Positions 18,785 to 27,289 of a DNA stretch of 64,000 nucleotides are shown one piece after another. Origin of the DNA: Marinomonas communis (GTDB lineage: Bacteria; Pseudomonadota; Gammaproteobacteria; Pseudomonadales; Marinomonadaceae); assembly GCF_004363305.1 (NCBI RefSeq), contig NZ_SNZA01000001.1, positions 708,902 to 772,901 of the forward strand. The letters are read 5' to 3'. Below the pieces are notes generated by a model. It was not told the origin of the DNA. It saw only the letters and a program-made list of their open reading frames with translations, and searched no databases. Position 1 is the first letter of the stretch. Every line of letters begins with the position of its first letter. A program made the translations under genes and the position numbers.

Positions 18785-20227
18785 ATGAGCACAGCTTTTG
18801 ATCACCCAACATACAACTATCGAGTGGTGCGCGCATTCACCATTATGACGGTGGTATGGGGCGTAGTAGGCATGGCTATCGGCGTATTAATTGCGTCACA
18901 ATTGGTATGGCCAGACCTACTTGCTAACATACCTTACCTACATTTTGGACGTTTACGCCCACTTCACACTAACGCAGTCATCTTTGGATTTGGTGGCTCT
19001 GCATTATTTGCTACCTCATACTATGTCGTGCAACGTACGACACAGGCGAGGCTATTTTCAGACGTATTGTCTGGCTTCACATTCTGGGGTTGGCAAATCA
19101 TTATTGTCGCCGCAGCCATTACGCTACCACTTGGTTACACACAAACCAAAGAGTACGCTGAGTTAGAGTGGCCAATCGATATTCTGATTACATTAGTTTG
19201 GGTGGCTTACGCTATCAACTTCTTTGGTACCGTTGCCAAACGTAAGATGAAGCATATTTACGTTGCCAACTGGTTCTATGGTGCATTTATCATCACCGTT
19301 GCCGTATTACACATAGGTAACAGTGCTGTTGTACCGGTCAGTGCGATGAAGTCTTACTCTGTATACTCAGGTGCAGCGGACGCCATGGTTCAGTGGTGGT
19401 ACGGACACAACGCTGTAGGCTTTTTCCTAACAGCGGGCTTCCTAGGTATGATGTACTACTTCGTACCAAAACAAGCTGGTCGTCCTGTCTTCTCATACCG
19501 TTTATCAATCGTTCACTTTTGGGCATTGATCTCGCTATACATTTGGGCTGGTCCTCACCACCTTCACTACACAGCTTTACCTAACTGGACACAAAGTCTA
19601 GGTATGGTGATGTCATTGATCCTACTCGCGCCATCTTGGGGTGGTATGATCAACGGTGTTATGACGCTTTCCGGCGCTTGGCACAAACTGCGCCATGACC
19701 CAATTCTTCGTTTCCTTGTCGTTTCACTATCTTTCTACGGCATGTCGACTTTCGAAGGCCCAATGATGTCAATCAAGACTGTCAACGCCTTGTCTCACTA
19801 CACAGACTGGACCGTTGGTCACGTACATGCTGGTGCACTAGGTTGGGTTGCCATGGTTAGTATCGGTGCCGTTTATCACTTACTACCTGCTGTTCTTGGC
19901 CTAAAACCAGGCGCTATGTTCTCAACTCGCTTGATCAACGTTCACTTCTGGCTAGCAACGATCGGTACGGTTCTATATATCGCATCAATGTGGGTGAACG
20001 GCATTATGCAGGGCCTAATGTGGCGCGCATTTAACAACGATGGCTCTCTTACTTACAGCTTTGTAGAAGCAGTAGATGCAAGCTATCCTGGCTGGTTCGT
20101 CCGTGTCCTAGGGGGTGCCATCTTCCTACTAGGTATGTTGCTAATGTCTTACAACACTTGGATGACTGTCCGCCAAGCAAAAGGCAACGAAGCAGCCAAT
20201 TTCCAAGCCGATACTCAAGCAGCATAG
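18785..20227 (+). CDS. ccoN: Cytochrome c oxidase cbb3-type, catalytic subunit I
   Basis: Haem-copper oxidase catalytic subunit that reduces O2 at high affinity in the inner membrane. It has about 480 residues and 12 predicted membrane helices. Candidate ligands are His61 (low-spin haem), His208 with His258/His259 (CuB), and His346/His348 (haems). Tyr252 is the likely cross-linked tyrosine. The start is ATG 18785 ([18 protein letters not shown]), preceded by GGAAG; the open frame extends upstream, but that extension is not conserved. First gene of ccoNOQP. I found no good FNR box in the 230 bp upstream, although such genes are usually FNR/Anr-controlled. Confidence 0.97.
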   Translation: MSTAFDHPTYNYRVVRAFTIMTVVWGVVGMAIGVLIASQLVWPDLLANIPYLHFGRLRPLHTNAVIFGFGGSALFATSYYVVQRTTQARLFSDVLSGFTFWGWQIIIVAAAITLPLGYTQTKEYAELEWPIDILITLVWVAYAINFFGTVAKRKMKHIYVANWFYGAFIITVAVLHIGNSAVVPVSAMKSYSVYSGAADAMVQWWYGHNAVGFFLTAGFLGMMYYFVPKQAGRPVFSYRLSIVHFWALISLYIWAGPHHLHYTALPNWTQSLGMVMSLILLAPSWGGMINGVMTLSGAWHKLRHDPILRFLVVSLSFYGMSTFEGPMMSIKTVNALSHYTDWTVGHVHAGALGWVAMVSIGAVYHLLPAVLGLKPGAMFSTRLINVHFWLATIGTVLYIASMWVNGIMQGLMWRAFNNDGSLTYSFVEAVDASYPGWFVRVLGGAIFLLGMLLMSYNTWMTVRQAKGNEAANFQADTQAA

Positions 20228-20238
20228 AGGGTTAAAAC

Positions 20239-20841
20239 ATGCGCCATGAAGTAATTGAAAAAAATATGGGGCTCATGATCATCCTAATCGTCGTAGCAAT
20301 TAGCTTCGGTGCTTTGGTAGAGATCATCCCTCTATTCTTTATGAAACAGACAACTCAACCAGTTGAGAATCTTAAACCTCTCACTGCGCTTGAGCTTGAA
20401 GGTCGTGATATCTATCAGCGTGAGGGTTGCCTAAGCTGCCACACGCAAATGATTCGCCCTTTCCGTGCAGAAACTGAACGTTACGGACCATACAGCGTTG
20501 CTGGTGAATCTGTCTACGATCACCCATTCCTTTGGGGCTCTAAACGTACTGGTCCAGATCTAGCACGTGTTGGTCAGCGCTACAGCGATGAATGGCACCG
20601 CGCGCACATGTACAACCCTCGTGATGTGGTACCAGAGTCAAATATGCCAGGTTTCCCATGGTTATTTGAAAACAAGATCGATGGTAACGACACTGCGAAC
20701 AAAATGTCAGCTCTGCGCATGGTCGGTGTTCCATATACGGACGAGCAAATTGCTAGCGCAAAAACTGACGTACGTGGCAAACGTGAAATTGATGCCTTAG
20801 TTGCTTACCTACAGCAACTTGGCACAGTGATCGAACGATAG
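20239..20841 (+). CDS. ccoO: Cytochrome c oxidase cbb3-type, monohaem subunit II
   Basis: Membrane-anchored mono-haem cytochrome c that passes electrons to CcoN. It has 200 residues. One N-terminal helix ([20 protein letters not shown]) precedes a periplasmic domain with CLSCHTQ (Cys64, Cys67, His68). Conserved motifs [13 protein letters not shown] and GPDLARVG are intact, and NMPGFPWLF supplies a Met near the haem. It lies 11 bp after ccoN and 9 bp before ccoQ. Confidence 0.97.
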   Translation: MRHEVIEKNMGLMIILIVVAISFGALVEIIPLFFMKQTTQPVENLKPLTALELEGRDIYQREGCLSCHTQMIRPFRAETERYGPYSVAGESVYDHPFLWGSKRTGPDLARVGQRYSDEWHRAHMYNPRDVVPESNMPGFPWLFENKIDGNDTANKMSALRMVGVPYTDEQIASAKTDVRGKREIDALVAYLQQLGTVIER

Positions 20842-20850
20842 GGCAACGTC

Positions 20851-21039
20851 ATGGACATTAATACGCTTAGAGCACTTGCAACGCCCATTGCATTTGTCGC
20901 GTTCATCGCAATTTTTGCTTGGACGTTCAGCAAAGGACGCAAAAAAGGCTTCGAAGAAGCCGCTAATCTCCCCTTTGCAGACGATGACGATGTAAGTGAT
21001 ATTCAACGCGAGTCATCCGTGGAGAAGAATACCAAATGA
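20851..21039 (+). CDS. ccoQ: Cbb3-type oxidase small subunit CcoQ
   Basis: A 62-residue single-helix membrane protein (LATPIAFVAFIAIFAWTFS) followed by GRKKGFEEAANLPFADDDD, the usual CcoQ pattern. It stabilises the oxidase complex. It overlaps ccoP by 4 nt. Confidence 0.93.
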   Translation: MDINTLRALATPIAFVAFIAIFAWTFSKGRKKGFEEAANLPFADDDDVSDIQRESSVEKNTK

Positions 21040-21932
21040 ATGAATTAACATCTTTTTGGAGCGGTTGGATCATTGTGATCTCACTTGGCTCAATACTGGG
21101 TAGTTTTGTACTGTTAAGCATTGTACGTAAAGGTCAACGCTTCAACTCTGAAACCACCCAAACAGTAGGACATGAATTTGATGGCATTGAAGAGTACGAC
21201 AACCCTCTCCCACGCTGGTGGTATTGGATGTTTGTACTGACCGTTATTTTCGCTCTTGGTTATTTAACCCTTTACCCAGGCCTTGGTAACTTCAAAGGCG
21301 TACTAGGCTGGACTCAAGAATCAGCCTATGAACGTGAAGTCGCTAAAGCTGAAGCAGAGTTTGGCCCTATGTTTGCTCAGTTTTCTCAAACACCTATTGA
21401 GGAATTAGCGAAAAATGACCAAGCCATGCGTATTGGCCAGCGTTTATTCGCTAACAACTGTGCTCAATGTCACGGTTCAGCGGCAACAGGTAGCTACGGC
21501 TTCCCTAACCTAACGGACAACGACTGGTTGTATGGCGGTGATGCAGCAGCCATTTCGCAAACGATTCTAAACGGTCGTATTGCCGCCATGCCTGCGTGGG
21601 GCGCTATGCTTGGCGAAGAAGGTGTTCACAATGTTACTCAATACGTATTGAACATGAGTGGCCGTGAAGCTGACGCAGATTCAGCCGCAAAAGGCCAACA
21701 GCTTTACAACACCAACTGTATTGCTTGTCACGGTGCGGAAGGTAAAGGCAACCACCTATTTGGTGCGCCAAACCTAACCGACAACATTTGGCTATACGGT
21801 GGAAGTGAACAGCAAATCATGCAAACGATTCGCAACGGACGTAATGGGCAAATGCCTGCTTGGGAAGGCATCCTAGGCAAGGATAAGTCCCATGTGGTTG
21901 CGGGCTATGTTTACAGCCTATCAAATCAGTAA
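21036..21932 (+). CDS. ccoP: Cytochrome c oxidase cbb3-type, dihaem subunit III
   Basis: Di-haem cytochrome c subunit of the cbb3 oxidase, 298 residues. Two N-terminal membrane segments lie around residues 8-30 and 61-80, so this is the two-helix form. The haem sites are CAQCH (142-146) and CIACH (228-232). Each is followed by a PNLTDNxWLYGG motif and a MPAW Met-ligand motif. The tandem domains are clearly internal duplicates. It is the last gene of ccoNOQP; a strong terminator follows. Confidence 0.97.
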   Translation: MNELTSFWSGWIIVISLGSILGSFVLLSIVRKGQRFNSETTQTVGHEFDGIEEYDNPLPRWWYWMFVLTVIFALGYLTLYPGLGNFKGVLGWTQESAYEREVAKAEAEFGPMFAQFSQTPIEELAKNDQAMRIGQRLFANNCAQCHGSAATGSYGFPNLTDNDWLYGGDAAAISQTILNGRIAAMPAWGAMLGEEGVHNVTQYVLNMSGREADADSAAKGQQLYNTNCIACHGAEGKGNHLFGAPNLTDNIWLYGGSEQQIMQTIRNGRNGQMPAWEGILGKDKSHVVAGYVYSLSNQ

Positions 21933-21949
21933 ATCTCTGATGTGAGTCA

Positions 21950-21982
21950 AAAGGGTGTGACCGAAAGGCACACCCTTTTTTT
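21950..21982 (+). terminator. Rho-independent terminator after ccoP
   Basis: The stem AAGGGTGTG / CACACCCTT is followed by a run of T, 18 bp after the ccoP stop. It separates ccoNOQP from ccoG. Confidence 0.93.
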
Positions 21983-22043
21983 ATCAATAATTGTAATATT
22001 AGTTAGTACTTAAGCAGCCTATATTAAGGTTAAGGAAAGCACC

Positions 22044-23453
22044 GTGAGTGACAAGATCCCCGTCCAACAAGTCGAGCCAGAAGTCATTGAATTCGACCTA
22101 TATGAAAAGCGTAAGAAAATATACACTCGTGCAATTTCAGGCTTTTTCCAAAAAATTCGAACCCGAGCACTATGGGTGTTAATGCTCGGGTATTTCTTAA
22201 CTCCTTGGGTTAATTGGCACGAACGACAAGGGGTATTATTTGATCTTCCAGCCCGACAATTTCACATTTTTGGTGTGACATTTTTTCCTCAAGACTTTTT
22301 CTTATTAGCGTGGATACTTATCATTTGCGCCTTCGGCTTATTTTTTGTCACCACGCTGTTCGGCAGAGTGTGGTGCGGTTACACCTGCCCACAAACCGTT
22401 TGGACCATGGTGTTCATGTGGATTGAGGAAAAAACCGAAGGATCGCGCAACGCTCGTATGAAGCTTGATAAAGCGCCCATGTCGAAAAGTAAATTCATCA
22501 AGAAATTCAATAAACACAGCCTGTGGCTCTTGTTCGGTTGGATCACGGGATTAACATTCGTTGGCTACTTCACCCCTATCCGTGAATTGCTAATCGATTT
22601 GTTTACCTTTAATGCACACCCTTGGGCATATTTTTGGGTAGCCTTATTTACAGGTGCTACCTACCTATTTGCCGGCTGGATGAGGGAGCAAGTGTGTACC
22701 TACATGTGCCCTTACGCGCGCTTTCAAGCTGTCATGTTTGACCCCGATACTATGGTTATTTCCTATGACTACAACCGTGGTGAAGCCCGTGGGCCGCGAA
22801 AGCGTTCCGCTGACCATAAAGCTCAAGGCTTAGGTGATTGCATAGATTGCAACCTCTGTGTGCATGTCTGCCCTGCTGGTATAGATATTCGCGACGGATT
22901 GCAGTACCAATGTATAGGGTGCGCATTATGTATTGATGCTTGTGATTCGATAATGGACAAGATGGGGTATGAACGTGGTTTGGTCAGCTACACCACTGAG
23001 CGGCGTTTAGAAGGTGAAACGTCACATATCATGCGTCCTAAGGCCATTGGTTATGCCATGTGTATGGTGGTTGTTATTTCGGCATTCATGTTTTTTGCCA
23101 GTGACCGTGAAGCACTGGGATTAGATGTAATTCGAGACCGAAATAGGCTTTTCAACGAGACACCTAGCGGCATGATCGAGAACATCTATACGGTGAAGGT
23201 CATTAATATGGACCAAGCTTCGCACCGCTTTGAAATTTCCGTAAGCGGATTGGACAACATGACGATGATTGGCCGGAAGACCGTGACTGCCAATGCTGGT
23301 GAAGTACGCTCTGTGCCTTTTTCTATTCAGGTCCCTCCTACTGCACTGACAGAACAACGCAACACGATTTTCTTTAAAGTGGAGTCATTGGACCCAAATT
23401 ATCCAGTAGAAAAAATCACCGAAAGCCGTTTTATTGGTCCTGTATCAAAATAA
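22044..23453 (+). CDS. ccoG: Cbb3 oxidase assembly protein CcoG (polyferredoxin-like cupric reductase)
   Basis: A membrane ferredoxin of 469 residues needed for cbb3 maturation; family members reduce Cu(II) for the copper relay. It has about five membrane helices, an FGRVWCGYTCPQTVW motif and a CTYMCPYARFQ motif. Two 4Fe-4S sites follow in CIDCNLCVHVCPAG and CIGCALCIDAC. A C-terminal periplasmic Ig-like domain ends the protein. The start is GTG at 22044, behind AAGGAAAG. It begins the ccoGHIS assembly group, and a perfect hairpin separates it from ccoH. Confidence 0.95.
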   Translation: MSDKIPVQQVEPEVIEFDLYEKRKKIYTRAISGFFQKIRTRALWVLMLGYFLTPWVNWHERQGVLFDLPARQFHIFGVTFFPQDFFLLAWILIICAFGLFFVTTLFGRVWCGYTCPQTVWTMVFMWIEEKTEGSRNARMKLDKAPMSKSKFIKKFNKHSLWLLFGWITGLTFVGYFTPIRELLIDLFTFNAHPWAYFWVALFTGATYLFAGWMREQVCTYMCPYARFQAVMFDPDTMVISYDYNRGEARGPRKRSADHKAQGLGDCIDCNLCVHVCPAGIDIRDGLQYQCIGCALCIDACDSIMDKMGYERGLVSYTTERRLEGETSHIMRPKAIGYAMCMVVVISAFMFFASDREALGLDVIRDRNRLFNETPSGMIENIYTVKVINMDQASHRFEISVSGLDNMTMIGRKTVTANAGEVRSVPFSIQVPPTALTEQRNTIFFKVESLDPNYPVEKITESRFIGPVSK

Positions 23454-23458
23454 TTAAT

Positions 23459-23487
23459 GATAAGCGGTGATAATATCACCGCTTATC
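23459..23487 (+). terminator. Perfect hairpin between ccoG and ccoH
   Basis: Arms of 13 bp (GATAAGCGGTGAT / ATCACCGCTTATC) with a 3-nt loop are followed by TCATTTT. It sits 5 bp after the ccoG stop. It may be a partial terminator or an mRNA-stabilising stem that sets expression of ccoHIS below ccoG. Confidence 0.65.
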
Positions 23488-23512
23488 TCATTTTAAGTAT
23501 TGGAGAACTTGT

Positions 23513-23998
23513 ATGTCTTCTACCGTTGCTCCGGTTTGGTATAAGCAGTTTTGGCCTTGGTTTATTATCAGTGTACCGCTGTCTTCCGTATTAGTTGCCG
23601 TTGTACAAGTCTATGCCGCCCTTCACTCCTCTAGTGATCTTGTGAAAGACGACTATTACAAAGAAGGCTTAGCAATTAACCAAGTGATTACCCAGCGCGA
23701 GGCAGCTAAAACAATGGGAATCAAAGCCCATCTTCGCATGGACGACTTGACTGGTGAGCTTTTACTGAGCACAGAAAATGCCACGGCAGATGAACTGACG
23801 GCTTTGTTCGCACACGCGGCAGTGTCAGCCAAAGACTTTAGTGTAACATTCCAAAAAATCCAAAATGATGAGTATCGAGCACAACTTGAGAAACCCTTAT
23901 CTGGGATTTGGAACGTTTATTTAGAGTCTCAAAATGGCTGGCAGCTTAGCGGCCGCATCAACAGCAACATTCATGACCATTTGAATTTCAACTTATGA
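23513..23998 (+). CDS. ccoH: FixH/CcoH-family cbb3 assembly protein
   Basis: A 161-residue protein with one N-terminal membrane segment (WFIISVPLSSVLVAVVQVYAAL) and a periplasmic domain. It has the family motif DLVKDDYYKEGLAINQ and a late GIWNVYLES...WQLSGR segment. It interacts with the cbb3 oxidase and CcoI during assembly. It overlaps ccoI by 4 nt, and a TATTGGAG ribosome site precedes it. Confidence 0.92.
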   Translation: MSSTVAPVWYKQFWPWFIISVPLSSVLVAVVQVYAALHSSSDLVKDDYYKEGLAINQVITQREAAKTMGIKAHLRMDDLTGELLLSTENATADELTALFAHAAVSAKDFSVTFQKIQNDEYRAQLEKPLSGIWNVYLESQNGWQLSGRINSNIHDHLNFNL

Positions 23999-26373
23999 GT
24001 AATGTTTGTTTTCACTGTGGGGATCCTATCCCCACAGGGCTAGACATCGCGAGTACACTACAAGACCAACGCCGTGAGTTTTGCTGTTATGGATGCCAAG
24101 CCATTGCTGAGCACATATGTGGCGCAGACCTATCTATGTATTATGAGCGCAGAGACACAAACACTGCGAAACGCTCATCCTCAGATACTTCAGCACTATT
24201 TGACCTATTAAACGATGACGACCTTTACAACGAATACGTTTATCAAGAAGCGCAACAGCACACCATCCAACTTTCCATCTCAGGCATTACCTGCTCTGCA
24301 TGTGCCTGGTTAATTGAGCGCCATTTATCCAATCAATGTGGTGTCATTAGCATTCACGTGAATGCCAGCGATGCATTGGCGACACTAGTTTGGGACCCAA
24401 ACAAAACCACTGTTCAAGTTCTTTCGCAGAGCCTCCAACAGATTGGTTACAGCGCACATCCACATCGACCAGGCGAACAAGATCAGATACACAAGGCCGA
24501 ACGGAAAAAAGCCATTATAAGACTGGGAGTCGCTGGTGTCGGCATGATGCAAGCGATGATGAGTGCCATTGCAATGTATGCAGGTGACATGCAAGGCATG
24601 GAAGATAGCCACCGCCAATTACTCCGCTGGATCAGCTTCCTGTTCGCAACACCTGTCGTCCTATACGCCGGCCTCCCCTTTTATAAAGGGGCACTTCGAG
24701 ATCTCAAAAACCGTCATTTCACTATGGATCTGCCCGTATCATTGGGGATTCTTCTATCTTATGGTTCCAGTGTGATCGCGTTTTACACAGAGTCGGGACA
24801 TGTCTATTTTGACTCAGCTACGATGTTTATCTTTTTCTTATTACTGGGACGTTTTCTCGAGACACTGGCGCGATCCAATCAAAACAAAGCTCGCCACAAC
24901 ACTGATCTAGAACCGGTTATCGTAAAACGTGAAGGCTCAGAGAAAGTCATTCCAGTACATAAGCTAACAAGCGGAGATATTGCCAAACTTGAATCAGGAC
25001 AGACCATTCCTGTAGATGGCATTTTATTAAGTGACTTTACTAACGTTGATGAATCTAGCTTGACCGGTGAGTACCAGCCAGTAGCCAAACACAAAGGGGA
25101 TTTGCTACGAGCGCAAACTATTAATGTTGACCAACAAATTGAGCTAGAAGTCACTAATATTGGACAGAACACCCAAGCAGCTACCATTTCGCGCATTACT
25201 GAGCGAGCACTGAGCGAAAAACCACGTGTGGCGGTGATTGCTGATAATGTAGCGCATTATTTCGTTCTCGCTGTCTTGATCACGGCTTCATTAACCTACG
25301 CTTTTTGGTCTTTCATGGGCGAAGCACAAGCTTATTGGATCATGGTCAGTGTCTTAGTTGTCACATGTCCCTGCGCCCTATCTCTTGCCACACCTGTCGC
25401 ATTAACCACCATGACCAATGCGTTTAAGCAGCAGGGCTTTTTAGTCACTCGTGGACATGTTATTGAGTCACTTGCACAAACAAAGCAAATAGTCTTCGAT
25501 AAAACCGGAACATTAACCCAAGGTAAGTTCTCAATCGTTAAGTTCGTCAACTTATCAGAGTGCTATTCTGAGGAATTGCTACTAAGTTGGATCAGCGCAT
25601 TAGAAAGTCAATCTAAGCATCCTATTGCCCAGACATTCCATAGTATTCCACCAAGTAAAGTTGACCACCTTCAAAACCTTCCCAGCCTAGGGGTTACGGG
25701 GGAGATTGATGGTAAAACGCTTTTCTTTGGTAACGCAGCACTAATGCTTCAAAATGATATCTCATTTGAACAACAGCAATACGCTGAACCAGGCAAACTG
25801 ACACTTTATCTGGCTGATTCTAAGAAATTAATAGCCGTTGTTTCTCTCTGTGATGCTCTGCGCCCTGAAGCCGAATCGGTTCTTAGTACTTTGAGGGACC
25901 AAGGAGTACGCTTAAGCCTGCTAACAGGTGACAGCGCCACCTCTGCAATGAGCATTCTTCCAAGAGATTGGTTTGACGACTATGAAACGGATTGTTTACC
26001 TGATCAAAAGTGGCAATGGATTAAACAACAACCTCATAAAGGCATTGTGATGGTTGGTGATGGCCTTAATGATGTGCCAGCTCTTGCTGGAGCAACCACC
26101 TCAATGGCAATGGGAGCCAGCTCTGACCTTGCTAAATTGCACTCGGATGCCGTCTTGCTGAGCGACCACCTTGAGACAATTCCACTAGTGTTAAAAGGGG
26201 CAAAACGCTGTCGCAAGATCATTAAACAAAACCTATTCTGGGCAGCTGGTTACAATGCGACGCTTTTACCTCTGGCCATTGCTGGGCTTATTCCACCTTG
26301 GGTGGCCGCCATTGGCATGGCGTTAAGCTCATTAATGGTTGTTGTCAACGCCTCCAGACTAAACAAACTCTAG
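23995..26373 (+). CDS. ccoI: Copper-exporting P1B-type ATPase CcoI
   Basis: P-type ATPase that delivers copper to the periplasm for the cbb3 CuB centre (CopA2/FixI branch). It has 792 residues. The FixI-specific N-terminus has CFHCGDPIP (5-8) and FCCYGC. A heavy-metal-associated domain with GITCSAC (Cys100, Cys103) follows. Eight membrane helices include the metal site CPC near residue 458. The phosphorylation site DKTGTLT is near 502, and the hinge motif is MVGDGLNDVPALA. It overlaps ccoH by 4 nt and is followed by ccoS after 10 bp. Confidence 0.96.
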   Translation: MSNVCFHCGDPIPTGLDIASTLQDQRREFCCYGCQAIAEHICGADLSMYYERRDTNTAKRSSSDTSALFDLLNDDDLYNEYVYQEAQQHTIQLSISGITCSACAWLIERHLSNQCGVISIHVNASDALATLVWDPNKTTVQVLSQSLQQIGYSAHPHRPGEQDQIHKAERKKAIIRLGVAGVGMMQAMMSAIAMYAGDMQGMEDSHRQLLRWISFLFATPVVLYAGLPFYKGALRDLKNRHFTMDLPVSLGILLSYGSSVIAFYTESGHVYFDSATMFIFFLLLGRFLETLARSNQNKARHNTDLEPVIVKREGSEKVIPVHKLTSGDIAKLESGQTIPVDGILLSDFTNVDESSLTGEYQPVAKHKGDLLRAQTINVDQQIELEVTNIGQNTQAATISRITERALSEKPRVAVIADNVAHYFVLAVLITASLTYAFWSFMGEAQAYWIMVSVLVVTCPCALSLATPVALTTMTNAFKQQGFLVTRGHVIESLAQTKQIVFDKTGTLTQGKFSIVKFVNLSECYSEELLLSWISALESQSKHPIAQTFHSIPPSKVDHLQNLPSLGVTGEIDGKTLFFGNAALMLQNDISFEQQQYAEPGKLTLYLADSKKLIAVVSLCDALRPEAESVLSTLRDQGVRLSLLTGDSATSAMSILPRDWFDDYETDCLPDQKWQWIKQQPHKGIVMVGDGLNDVPALAGATTSMAMGASSDLAKLHSDAVLLSDHLETIPLVLKGAKRCRKIIKQNLFWAAGYNATLLPLAIAGLIPPWVAAIGMALSSLMVVVNASRLNKL

Positions 26374-26383
26374 GAACACCTTT

Positions 26384-26542
26384 ATGGAAAGCCTTTTTTT
26401 ATTAATACCTATTGCCGGCATCTTTGTGGTTATTGCTATCCTCATTTTTATATGGGCTGTCAAAGGTGATCAGTTTGACGACCTTAATCGAGAAGGCGAG
26501 CGTATTCTGTTTGATGACGATGAAACGGACATGAAACAGTGA
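26384..26542 (+). CDS. ccoS: Cbb3 oxidase maturation protein CcoS
   Basis: A short 52-residue protein: MESLFLLIPIAGIFVVIAILIFIW is one membrane helix, followed by AVKGDQFDDLNREGERIL, the CcoS signature (GQFDDLxxPAxRIL type), and an acidic tail. CcoS is needed for haem and copper insertion in CcoN. It lies between ccoI and the SafE-family gene. Its TGA stop overlaps the GTG start of the next gene. Confidence 0.93.
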   Translation: MESLFLLIPIAGIFVVIAILIFIWAVKGDQFDDLNREGERILFDDDETDMKQ

Positions 26543-27207
26543 TTTCCATTTTCCTAAGTGGTATCGCCATAGGATTAGCGGGTGCAGGACACTGTTTAGG
26601 TATGTGCGGAGGCCTTGCTTCTTTACTATCAGTGGGCGGCAAGATAAAGCACTCATGGCTAGTGGCTTACAATGTTGGTAGAGGTCTGTCTTACTTAGCG
26701 TTCACCTTATTGCTAAGTAGTGCTTTGTACTATGGCCTTGCGGATTACTACACCCAATCCATGCAACCGCTTCGCACATTGGCTGGCATTATCATGATCT
26801 TAATGGGCTTATATATCTGCGGCGCATCTAGACTGATTCTTGTTACAGAAAAAGCAGGACGACTTCTGTGGAAAAGCATTCAACCCGCAGCCAAATCTTT
26901 GCTGCCTATAAGATCCAGCAAACAAGCCTTACTTGCCGGCATTATCTGGGGCTGGCTACCTTGTGGGCTTGTCTATTCTACCGTGCTATGGGCTACATCC
27001 CTTGGCTCAGTGTCACTTTCCATGATGGCAATAACAGGTTTTATCTTAGGCACTCTCCCAAGCATGTTGCTGGCGGGCCTATTTAGCCAACAATTAAAAG
27101 ACATATGGCAGCGCTATCAACTCAAATGGCTGTTTGGTATCTCCATCATTCTTTATGGGGCTTACAGCATCCCTCTAGTGAAAAGCGTGCTTTCTTCGAT
27201 CGTATAG
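26539..27207 (+). CDS. Sulfite exporter TauE/SafE-family membrane protein
   Basis: A 222-residue polytopic membrane protein that starts with GTG and overlaps ccoS by 4 nt. Conserved motifs include GLAGAGHCLGMCGGL near the N-terminus, YNVGRGLSYLAF and the second-half repeat WGWLPCGLVYS. This protein type is routinely found after ccoS. Cysteines in the GMCGG and LPCG motifs resemble DsbD/CcdA-like pairs, so a role in copper or thiol handling for oxidase assembly is possible. That is inference. Confidence 0.88.
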   Translation: MISIFLSGIAIGLAGAGHCLGMCGGLASLLSVGGKIKHSWLVAYNVGRGLSYLAFTLLLSSALYYGLADYYTQSMQPLRTLAGIIMILMGLYICGASRLILVTEKAGRLLWKSIQPAAKSLLPIRSSKQALLAGIIWGWLPCGLVYSTVLWATSLGSVSLSMMAITGFILGTLPSMLLAGLFSQQLKDIWQRYQLKWLFGISIILYGAYSIPLVKSVLSSIV

Positions 27208-27216
27208 CTCCAATTC

Positions 27217-27230
27217 TTGATCTATATCAG
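27217..27230 (+). promoter_or_regulatory. FNR/Anr box upstream of hemN
   Basis: TTGATCTATATCAG matches TTGAT-N4-ATCAA at 9 of 10 positions. A TAAAAT -10 element at 27252-27257 puts the site near -41, the class II activation position. Confidence 0.75.
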
Positions 27231-27257
27231 CAAGTGAAAAAGGCATAAGAGTAAAAT

Positions 27258-27280
27258 TCCTATTAGAATTTTTAATAGGA
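27258..27280 (+). promoter_or_regulatory. Inverted repeat in the hemN leader
   Basis: TCCTATTA / TAATAGGA with a 7-bp spacer lies between the predicted transcription start and the hemN ATG. It could be an operator or a small RNA stem; the function is unknown. Confidence 0.4.
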
Positions 27281-27289
27281 CACGCTTTT

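Noticed and set aside
21937..21950. FNR-like CTGATGTGAGTCAA after ccoP
   Set aside because: Two mismatches to TTGAT-N4-ATCAA. It lies directly before the ccoP terminator, and the matching -10 would fall inside the terminator hairpin.
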